Source: Tubiluchus corallicola (lineage: Eukaryota; Priapulida; Priapulimorpha; Priapulimorphida; Tubiluchidae). Taken from it: a stretch of 64,000 nt of DNA. The notes under the pieces are model-generated. The model had not been told where the DNA came from, searched no databases, and was given only the letters and a program-made list of their open reading frames with translations. The stretch's first letter is position 1, and the number at the start of each line of letters is the position of its first letter. Positions 51,058 to 63,000 of this stretch are shown one piece after another. The stretch spans positions 1 to 64,000 of the forward strand of contig JAQGDQ010000988.1 of NCBI GenBank assembly GCA_030141605.1, in the 5' to 3' direction. The position numbers and the translations under genes were made by a program.

Positions 51058-54000
51058 GTAAGGCTTTGTTTGTCTTTGCTATTTAATGCAATTGAAGAGA
51101 TTCATTTTATTATATTAAGCAACTGTGCAATCTAGACCTGTAGTATGTTCTGCCCAGTGGTGGTTCCTAGCTGAAATTAGTGGGGGTACTGCTTCAACAA
51201 ATTTTTAGCCATTGTTTTAATACTGTCTAAAATGAAATAAACATAATTATGTAATTTTAATGTCATAATTTGTAGTAATTTTAAACACACAAACATATTA
51301 AAGTTTATACATAAACTTGATAAAATCCTAAATTACGATAGTCTAAATCAGGGGTGTGCAAATTATCTGACTAGCCGGGCCACATTAAACTTTCTCGCAA
51401 TTCCTGCGGGCCACAGGCAGTGTGATCAAGGAGCCAAGTATAGAAAGGCCTAATAACGGTTTTTTGCATCCGACCTGCGTACATCATTACTACTGCATTA
51501 CTACACTCAAGAAACTATTTTAGAAGTTATTAAAATTTATATTACAAACCATATATTTCTACTTTCGGGACACATAGTGGTAATTTCATTACAATGCATA
51601 TTAGTAATGTGTATCACACAGTCTGTGTAGTACAGTGACATTAAGCTACAACCGTCTTGTAAGGGTTAATGGCATCCGATCTAGTAGAAAAAACTACCTG
51701 CACTATCTTTGGGATCGTGGCACGGACTTCAGCTGGATACACTCAATTAATCGCCCGGGCCGCACTTTCATTAGGTTGACAAATCTCTTCGCGGGCCGCA
51801 CAAATTCTCTCGGCGGGTCGCAAGTGGCCCGCGGGCCGCAATTTGCACACCCCTGGTCTAAATTGTCGCAGTTTGGCTCATTTTTTTGCTGATTGAAATA
51901 AAATGCACCACGTGAATGCACCTCAATTGCTTAGTGAAAATCCATAGGGACCTGTATTGTGATAGAGTGCTGTTCACTTTTTGATGACATCAGGCGGTAT
52001 TACTTGGCTCTGGTTGAAATTTCAATTATTTGTTATTACTGTGATCGAAGGGAGAAATTGACAAATTTAAAATCTGTGATTGAGGTGGACATGAATGCAA
52101 TCTGAGTTTAAAGGAAAAGTCAACCTTCTGGGAAGTTTAGTAATAAAAGTTTAATAAGCGCTTCGTGTAACTAGTAAAATCACATTAAAGTCAGGATCAT
52201 TTCGCGCTTTGGCGCTCGCATTTTGATGCCATTCGTTCGCCAGTAATGTCATCGTTCAACGGCTGAAGAAATGAAGCGCACTGATAACTTCCGTCAGAAG
52301 TATAAATTTTTACCAAAAATGAGATCACAAATTTTATGATATCTTTGCGTGAACATTAGGTGAGCTGCTGAATTTTCAGTTCAAGCAACGCACGCTTATG
52401 GAAAGCCACGAAGTCTTCCACTTACGACACAATTTTCAAGTGAACAATGTCTACCACTGCTCCTGAAAATACAGCAGCTGTGTAAATTAACTTTAAGCTT
52501 TATAGATGGTTTTTTGCAAACGCTGTGTTATACGTTTTTCTAAGCTTTAGTGCTACCAGCAAAATAAACCCAACATGCTAAATGACTTGTCCTTTCCTTT
52601 AGCACACCACAACAGTTTAAGTGATAATAGTAAATATAAACCCAACATGCTAAATGACTTGTCCTTTCCTTTAAAGGAATATGAAATTTTAAACCAATCT
52701 TAAGCTGTAGATCAAAACAATCTACTCTTTAAAATGTTGAAAGGGAACATACTATTTTTTCAAAAATGACTTACGTGAAATAATTATTACCACACAAACA
52801 CAATTTCACGTTTGCACCACTAGTTCTTCTCAGTTACATGCATTTTGCCACTCGCTAGTTAGACGGGCACCAGCGCCTGCATTTCGGAAGTGTATTGCAC
52901 AAAAAACAGGTACTGTACGTCTCATTTCAGATGTGTTAGTTTTAGAGGAACTGCACACGTTCGACAACTCGTGCGTGAGCGCAGCGGTAAATTCGGAATT
53001 TGAATTTTTTTTCTTAAAACTTGCCTAGTTTTAGTACAACACACTGAATATTTTACAGTAGCACTGTACCTCAATTTTCTCTTTCTCAAATACGTGCAAC
53101 ACGCTCGTGGAATATTTTTGCTGTTAAACTTATATTAGTTTGGAATGCCATTAATAGTTGGGTTTGCCGGAAGTAATTCTTCCACTTAAGTCATTTTTGA
53201 AAAAATATCGTGTTTCCTTTCAACATTTTAAAGAGCTGATAATTTTACCTACAGTTTCAGATTGGCATTACAATCAGTGCTGGAGTAACATTTGATTCTC
53301 AGAAACGCTTTTGCAGTACATTAATTGTGTTAAAATGTATACGTTTTATCTGGAGTTAAAAACGGGTTAGTACATAAAAAATCATCCTGCCTTCCTTTGA
53401 GTGCATTTAACTCGCTGGCTGTAGGTGCTTCAGACTTTTGAATAATATTTTGCTTTGAGTTAACAATCAAAGTGAGATTCTAACTATTATCAAACACTAT
53501 GAATCATTTTATGTGACAATAAGTGTCTTGATTATAGAAAATACATGTAATTTTATGGAAGATACATAATACATAACGAATACATAAAAAATTCTTTATC
53601 TATAAATAACTTCAAAAGAAATCTTAAAAATGAAATCTTTTCTAATTATACAGAATAAATCAATTTGATTAATTACACTGCTGTCCCTGTCATAATCCAT
53701 TGTGTTGCCGGCTATGTCAATTTTTACATTTCTATAGTTCACGTTACTTCATACAGATACTATCACATCTTTCTCCTTCTTTCTATTCTCTATTAACCTT
53801 TCTTTCTACTCCTTTACTGCTCTTTTCTATTACACTCAGTGCACATTCATTTGGGGTACTCTAAACAAGTAATTACTTCTCGAGTACCCCACGGGTCATT
53901 TGCAGCTTGGCATCTTGTGTACATAAATATATTATTAAATACTTTTACGTACAATGCTGTAACGATCGCTGTGGATATATTTAATAAATAAATAAATGTG

Positions 54001-57000
54001 GCACACTGATGCAAGATGCTGGAATTTACTAGCACCTCAAATCACTAACAATTTCATCACCACTAATCAATCGTGCGCATTCTACAAGTATACTACTGTG
54101 TTCAAGACTTCAAGCTTGTATGTCGCCTGTACGTCGAATTTTACACCAATTTACAAATACAACAATTAAAAAATTAGCAACTTATACCTGTCTGCCATAC
54201 TCATGAACCAGGCAAGCTCGTAGTGATTGCTACAGCTGCATGTCACGCATGCGTAGAAATGCCCCGCCGCCACCTAGCGAGTTGCGGGAAAATTGTTGTA
54301 GATTTTTTCTTCATACAGATACTATCACATCTTTCTCCTTCTTTCTATTCTCTATTAACCTTTCTTTCTACTCCTTTACTGCTCTTTTCTATTACACTCA
54401 GTGCACATTCATTTGGGGTACTCTAAACAAGTAATTACTTCTCGAGTACCCCACGGGTCATTTGCAGCTTGGCATCTTGTGTACATAAATATATTATTAA
54501 ATACTTTTACGTACAATGCTGTAACGATCGCTGTGGATATATTTAATAAATAAATAAATGTGGCACACTGATGCAAGATGCACTCAAAACGTCTCCCCCC
54601 GTTGGTTTTGGAACCCCACACAGTTTATTCGTAGTATCTGTTTTTTGCTGGTTCTCATAGTCTCACCTTGGAACATCGATAAAGGCAGAGCAGCTCTCTG
54701 TTTTTTTCTCGTGGCTTCTTATCTGTGGAATTCTCTGCCAGACAGTTTTCTTCATGAACTCTACAACCTCTCTCTATTACTATACTTCTGTAATGTAAAT
54801 CATTTTATAAATTTTCCAAGAAACGAAAATATGAAACATTGGAGCAAAATAAGCAGCCATATTTTTGAAAATGATTTGAATCGGAATTGATAGAAGTCTT
54901 AAGGTCGTCTTATCAGTATTTTGAAATCGATTCAATTCAATTCAATTTCAATTTATTTATCTCTTTATAATGCTACAATAAAACATGATTAATAAAAGAA
55001 TCGCTAATAAGTTTTGAAGAATGGTTAAAATGTATAGATAGATCTAGAACTAGAGAAAGGATAGCGAAAAAACAATTCAACTCAATTCTAATTTATTTAT
55101 CTCTTTATAATACTACAATAAAACTTGATTAATAAAAGGATCGCTAATAAGTTTTTAAGAATGGTTAAAATGTATAGATAGATCTAGAACTAGAGAAAGG
55201 ATAGCAAAAGACAGTCACCTAGTCTGCTATATAGGCTTGAAAATGAGATTATAAATCATTAACTTGATTATTATTTTTCGTGTAAAATTTGTGGATTTAG
55301 TATCTCTTCTACTTTCTCATTGTTGGAGGTTGAAATAAATATGTCTTTTGCTGTGAAATGGCCATTTTCTGTTTTACAGGTTTTACATGTCATATGTAGA
55401 CCTGCTTTAACTCAAATGTAGATTTAGGTAATTCAAATGTGTCTTGGTAACTCAAATGTAGACTTAGGTAGTTCAAATGTGTTAACAATGGTTTTCAAGA
55501 AATCTTAAGTGTTTTTGGTAAGTCAAATGTAGACACATGTCAAGTCAAATGTGACATTGGTATCTCAAATGTGGATAGGTGGTAAAGTTTAAGGAAGTAA
55601 AATTTAATCTCCTTTAATCTTAATTTAATAATTGCTGTGAAAATAATAACTTTATAGGTCTACTAATAGTTCACTAATATTCTGTAAACTTTACATACCA
55701 TTGGAACTGTTAGAGAAAACAATACATTTTTAAAATAAACAATGTTTCTTGAGAGAAACTAATTCATTAATGCAGTGCTAAATGCATTACTTAAAAAACT
55801 AATTAGTGATTCACTGTTCCTTGGGAAGAGATAAACAACACATTTTTCAAAGTTATGAAAGAGGTGATGACTATCTTTGGTTGATTTATTTTTTTTTGTA
55901 ATTTGCACTGAAATGAGTTAATTACCTGTTTATTCAAAGTAATGCATCTGCATTTGACTTACCTAAGTCACATTTGAAGTTTCCTGTGTCTACATTTGAC
56001 GTGTAAAACCTATATAAAGACATGCAAGTCCTGTGGGAAATTGTAATTGTATTTGCCGCTTGCTGTTAAATGAAGTAGACGTGGTTATTGTGTAAGTAAT
56101 CTATACTGAAAAGCTTTTCAATTGGCTCAATCAGCACGTTGGCAGTAATCCGCCATTGATAGAAATCCACAGTTGTTCCTTTTGCTGCTCCATACCAGAG
56201 AACGTGATTGGTTGCTGCTGTAGAATCATGTCGAAGTCGTGAACGTTTATAAACGCGTTTAAAAAACCGTTTTTTATGTTTTAATAATTACGTCAAAACA
56301 GTTGTTTACACACTCACCTTACTTAAATGAAAAAATGATTATAGTTATGCGTGCTTCTGTAGATAACTTAATGTAAATAAGGATGAAGTAAATGAAGTAA
56401 TAATTTGAGTAGTGTGAGGTGAGTGTACGACCATACGGTCATTAACACACTCACCTGACTTAAATGAAAAAATGATTATAGTTATGCGTGCTTCTGTAGA
56501 TAACTTAATGTAAATAAGGATGAAGTAAATGATGTAATAATAGCAATGCTATAAGAGCAATAAACCTGAAAATTTCCATTTGCGTTTGTTGTCAAACATT
56601 TTTCAAATTTTATGTTTATGTTATGAACTGTTGGTAATCAATTTATGAAAAAACGCGTGTGGTAAGAACTTTCATAGTTTCTGTGAATAAAAACATAAAC
56701 ACATAAACATTTTGACTCTCAAAACACTGTGGGGTTGAAAGATAAACAAGAGAATGATCGCTGTTGTATGTTGCTTAGTAAATTCGTACACAATTTACTT
56801 TGAGCACATAACTAGTTTAGATTTGGTTATCTACATTAACTAGGAACATCCTAGTACCAGTTCTAATACGTTTTTTGGTGATATATGTAACTGAAGTCTT
56901 GAAGTTCAATATTTTACATTGCGAGATCCTTCCTGCCCACGACGACACTCAGATTCACGGATTGTGTTCAAACGTACCGACGATGTTGCTGTACATTTGC

Positions 57001-60000
57001 CTGTTAAGTTTACAGCTTAATGAGCCGCATGTATTGCACACATGTGCATCCGACGCACCAGACACCTGCAATCCATAAAATCCGTATTCACGAGAAACTC
57101 CCACACCACGTGTGGGAAAAAGAATTGTTGACAAAATAATATTTTGTATGCACTGCTCACCATACCATGCAATAAATATAATAGACAAACAATAACGTGT
57201 AATGCAATATAATAGACAAACAGTAGCATGCAATGCAATATAATAGACAAACAATACAATGCAATGCAATATAATAGACAAACAATAGCATGCAATATAA
57301 TAGACAAACAATAGCATGCAATACAATATAATAGACAAACAATAGCATGCAATACAATATAATAGACAAACAATAGCATGCAATACAATATAATAGACAA
57401 ACAATAGCATGCAATACAATATAATAGACAAACAATAGCATGCAATACAATATAATAGACAAACAATAGCGTGCAATACAATATAATAGACAAACAATAG
57501 CATGCAATACAATATAATAGACAAACAATACAATGCAATACAATAGACAAACAATAGCATGCAATACAATATAATAGACAAACAATAGCATGCAATACAA
57601 TATAATAGACAAACAATACAATGCAATACAATAGACAAACAATAGCATGCAATACAATATAATAGACAAACAATAGCATGCAATGCAATATAATAGACAA
57701 ACAATAGCATGCAATGCAATATAATAGACAAACAATAGCATGCAATACAATAGACAAACAATAGCATGCAATACAATATAATAGACAAACAATAGCATGC
57801 AATGCAATATAATAGACAAACAATAGCATGCAATACAATATAATAGACAAACAATAGCATGCAATACAATATAATAGACAAACAATAGCATGCAATACAA
57901 TATAATAGACAAACAATAGCATGCAATACAATAGACAAACAATAGCATGCAATACAATATAATAGACAAACAATAGCATGCAATGCAATATAATAGACAA
58001 ACAATAGCATGCAATACAATATAATAGACAAACAATAGCATGCAATACAATATAATAGACAAACAATAGCATGCAATACAATATAATAGACAAACAGTAG
58101 CATGCAATACAATATAATAGACAAACAATAGCATGCAATACAATATAATAGACAAACAATAGCATGCAATACAATATAATAGACAAACAATAGCATGCAA
58201 TACAATATAATAGACAAACAATACAATGCAATACAATAGACAAACAATACCATGTAATACAATATAATGCTGTAATCTGTATTTTTCATTCAGGCGTCCA
58301 TTACACGTTCTTTTGTGTTAAACATTGTTTCATCCTGTTAGCATTGTTTCATCCTGTTAACATTGTTTCATCCTGTTAGCATTGTTTCATCCTGTTAGCA
58401 TTGTTTTATCCTGTTTGATCACACTGCGTGTGAAGTGATAAAGCCGGCTTAATTCGTCCTCATTTTCCGGCATTTTTACGTTCTTACTTGAACGTGTTCA
58501 CACCTTGTGTGTGTGTGGCATCTGTTCAGCTGCAGGGCAGACAGACATACATACAAACGCGTAAAGGATACAGTAGCTCTTCATAAAATAAGCATTACCC
58601 TTCATTGTGCTGGTCGACATGCCGTCATTTATTGTAGGACTATTAGTTCTGTCGTATAATCTTTATTGTACAAGTTGTACACATTTAGAGGTATGATAAA
58701 ACACTTGAAGATATTATACGTATTGACAAGTCATAGACTGTTGTAGGCAATAGTGTTAAACTAGAAAAACAAGTTTTACAAAAGTTAGTTTGAAAAAAAG
58801 TGAATAAAAGAGGTAAAATATACATATTTACATAGCGTGAAATTAAAATTGAATTTCAGAATATAACCTCAACGACGCATGCGCACGAAACATTTGAAAA
58901 TGACGTTAACATATGTATTGCTACAGCGAGCCTTTTTCATTTCAATTATTTTATGGAATTTACATCAGACTGCTGGTTATATATATAGACATAATTATTA
59001 TTTTGTCATTTTTGTAAAGGGGCCTCATAATTTCTGAGTAGTGTGCTCTTAAAGAAAGACCGGACGATTGTTTAGACTCAATCTCATTTTAATTTACTGT
59101 CCAAAATATACATTTTGTTGTCAATAAAAGTTAACAATTGTTCCTTATATTTGAATAATTAGCTTAGAAAGTTAATTAACAGCAACCGAGCACAGCTATT
59201 GCTTGCGTCACAAACTAACCTTTTACTTGTTTGAGAAAGGAAATACCTTGTCCCATTTTTTGTACGATGCTATTTTAACTTGATTGTTCCGTTTTAATTT
59301 GTTACTACTTTCCATACCTAAGATTTGGGTGACTGCAGATTGACACGTTGTTTGATTAAGCACATTAAGTGTTAAGCTTTTTAGCCAGTTTTACATGCTT
59401 CATTTGGGCTTAATATTAGGAATACCGTTTTTCAGGGTTCATTTTTAAGTGATGAAATTTCCAGAATAGATTTGATTTCTTGGGTCTGATTTTGCTTTTA
59501 AGGAAAGGGCAATTCATTTAGCATGCTTGCCTTATTTTATTGTTGTTGGCATCCTTCTGTCTCGGAAGACAATGGAATGTGCGCCAAGAGAGTCAGTTAT
59601 TGATCACATTGATGGAGCGTCGACTGTGGCTGAGCAGTCCGATCCTTGAACCACTGGAGTGGCCTCTCCAGGGCGCACACCTGGGCAAGGTGTATGAGAT
59701 CCTGAGTTGTCCAGACAACAGGAACCCCCTCTCTTCCTCCCTGGTGTAGTCCAAAGGAAAGCTTAGCAATACGTTTGGCACCAGGTTGGCTGCAGGAGCT
59801 GACGGAGTCAGTGAGCATGCTGCACTGGTCCGCCTTCGGGGCTCCACTCCTGATTTGGAAGGTTTACTCCTCTACACATGGCCGTTGGGTCATTTGACCT
59901 CCTCCGCCCTCTAACCATTGGCTGCTTGTGCAGCTCCTCCACCTAGTGTCGAGATACAGTGTGGGCATCTCGCAGGCCTACAGCACCTGGTATTCGTAGG

Positions 60001-63000
60001 CGGTCACCCATCCAAGTACTAACCAGTCTCTACGTTTCTTAACGTCGGCATTTTCAATGTGATATGGCCGTTTATTAATATCACTTAAAGAACAAGAAAA
60101 CCCACCACTTACATAAAGCTTAAAAAGTTCGCCTTGAAATTTTATACCACTTACTAACTGCTTTTTGCGTGAAGGGCTTGCGTCGGCAGTAATGCAGTAT
60201 AAAACTTGTAAATTTAAACTTCCGCGATGACTGTTAGGCGCAGCCATTTTGATGATAGGTCATTTGAAGCAAGTTTAGATAACATTTAGGTAAGTGGCCA
60301 GAATCACTTCGGCAAGTGAATGTCACCCATTCATTCAGCGTCTAACTTTCGCATTGCTTAACTCTTGTCATCAGACAATTGTCACACACACACTATGACT
60401 GCTTGATCATTCCCCTCCTATATTAAGTTACAATGCGCCAGTGTGCACTCAAGTGCATGGAATGAGATTGACGCCTTAAATAGTATCGTGCTTTAATTCG
60501 TGAAAAGGCAGGTGCCAAATTAAACAGCATTGGGTCTGGAAAGTATGTGGATGAGTGAAAGAAGACGATTATTTTGTCATTTTTGTAAAGGGGCCTCATA
60601 ATTTCTGAGTAGTGTGCTCTTAAAGAAAGACCGGACGATTGTTTAGACTCAATCTCATTTTAATTTACTGTCCAAAATATAGATTTTGTTGTCAATAAAA
60701 GTTAACGATTGTTCCTTATATTTGAATAATTAGCTTAGAAAGTTAATTAACAGCAACCGAGCACAGCTATTGCTTGCGTCACAAACTAACCTTTTACTTG
60801 TTTGAGAAAGGAAATACCTTGTCCCATTTTTTGTACGATGCTATTTTAACTTGATTGTTCCGTTTTAATTTGTTACTACTTTCCATACCTAAGATTTGGG
60901 TGACTGCAGATTGACACGTTGTTTGATTAAGCACATTAAGTGTTAAGCTTTTAAGCCAGTTTTACATGCTTCATTTGGGCTTAATATTAGGAATACCGTT
61001 TTTCAGGGTTCATTTTTAAGTGATGAAATTTCCAGAATAGATTTGATTTCTTGGGTCTGATTTTGCTTTTAAGGAAAGGGCAATTCATTTAGCATGCTTG
61101 CCTTATTTTATTGTTGTTGGCATCCTTCTGTCTCGGAAGACAATGGAATGTGCGCCAAGAGAGTCAGTTATTGATCACATTGATGGAGCGTCGACTGTGG
61201 CTGAGCAGTCCGATCCTTGAACCACTGGAGTGGCCTCTCCAGGGCGCACACCTGGGCAAGGTGTATGAGATCCTGAGTTGTCCAGACAACAGGAACCCCC
61301 TCTCTTCCTCCCTGGTGTAGTCCAAAGGAAAGCTTAGCGATACGTTTGGCACCAGGTTGGCTGCAGGAGCTGCCGGAGTCAGTGAGCATGCTGCACTGGT
61401 CCGCCTTCGGGGCTCCACTCCTGATTTGGAAGGTTTACTCCTCTACACATGGCCGTCGGGTCACTTGACCTCCTCCGCCCTCTAGCCGTTGGCTGCTTGT
61501 GCAGCTCCTCCGCCTAGTGTCGAGATACAGTGTGGGCATCCCGCAAGCCTACAGCACCTGGCATTCCTAGGCGGTCACCCATCCAAGTACTTACCAGTCT
61601 CTACGTTGCTTAACTTCGGGGATCAGACGAGAACCGGCATTTTCAACGTGATATGGCCGTTTATTAATATCACTTAAAGAACAAGAAAACCCACCACTTA
61701 CAAAAAGTTTAAAAAATTCGCCTTGAAATTTTATACCACTTACTAACTGCTTTTTGCGTGAAGGGCTTGCGTCGGCAGTAATGCAGTATAAAACTTGTAA
61801 ATTTAAACTTCCGCGATGACTGTTAGGCGCAGCCATTTTGTTGATAGGTCATTTGAAGCAAGTTTAGATAACATTTAGGTAAGTGGCCAGAATCACTTCG
61901 GCAAGTGAATGTCACCCATTCATTCAGCGTCTAACTTTCGCATTGCTTAACTCTTGTCATCAGACAATTGTCACACACACACTATGACTGCTTGATCATT
62001 CCCCTCCTATATTAAGTTACAATGCGCCAGTGTGCACTCAAGTGCATGGAATGAGATTGACGCCTTAAATAGTATCGTGCTTTAATTCGTGAAAAGGCAG
62101 GTGCCAAATTAAACAGCATTGGGTCTGGAAAGTATGTGGATGAGTGAAAGAAGACGATTAAAGGCCATATAATGTGAAGATAAGGTTCTTATAAGAATAT
62201 TACACAGCAATTACTAGGTAATGTGTGATACCATGCTGTGTTATACGTAACTTACAGGGTGGCCCAAAAAGTTTCTCCTTATGTCCATGTCGTTAAGGCC
62301 TTAAGGCTGTCTTAATGATTACGTTTTCCCAAAAAAAACAGGTTATTCTGACTTGTTTAAAAGCCCAATTAAAGTTTTTTTTCATATTAACTTTTCTTAA
62401 TCAGTTACTAGCATTTTGTACTACATGATTCTGTTTCTTCTTTTTTCAGCTCCGAGACCAAACAATGTGCAATCACTGCTCTCCACAGCTTGCGTGGATA
62501 GAGGCGGATACCGCAACTCTAGTGGAAAACTGTTTTATCCCAGAGGACAGGTGAGATCCGTTTGTAAAGGTTACATCCCATGTATGCTGATGACACGTGA
62601 CTATTATTTTGCTCCATTTCATCAAGAAGACATTGACAAGAACTTGAGTTGATCAAGAAGACATTGACAAGAACTCGAGTTGATCAAGAAGACGATTGAC
62701 AAGAACTCGAGTTGATCAAGAAGACGATTGATAAGAACTTGAGTTGATCAAGAAGATGATTGACAAGAACTCGAGTTGATCAAGAAGACATTGACTAGAA
62801 CTCAAGTTGATCAAGAAGACATTGTCAAGAACTCGAGTTGATCAAGAAGACATTGACAAAACTCGAGTTGATCAAGAAGACATTGACAAAACTCGAGTTG
62901 ATCAAGAAGACATTGACAAGAACTCGAGTTGATCAAGAAGACATTGACAAGAACTCGAGTTGATCAGGAAGACATTGACAAGAACTCGACTTGATCAAGA

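Larger units (their letters stand above)
58998..60568 (+). repeat. 1.57-kb direct duplication, first copy
   Basis: Repeated immediately downstream at 60569-62160. Copies are nearly identical; the first lacks about 18 bp within its 5S-like part (gatcagacgagaacc). Confidence 0.96.
60569..62160 (+). repeat. 1.57-kb direct duplication, second copy
   Basis: See 58998-60568. Contains the more complete 5S-like sequence. Confidence 0.96.

Noticed and set aside
56955-58289. Three long minus-strand open frames up to 444 codons, rich in Cys/Leu/Ile/Tyr
   Set aside because: They are the 31-bp repeat read in rotating frames; no start context, splice signal or codon bias.
59540-59749. 69-codon plus-strand frame and minus-strand partners, repeated at 61111
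   Set aside because: Present twice only because of the 1.57-kb duplication; no splice signals or recognisable protein.
61547-61659. Functional 5S rRNA gene
   Set aside because: Altered 5' end, embedded in a dispersed element, and no immediate T-run terminator.
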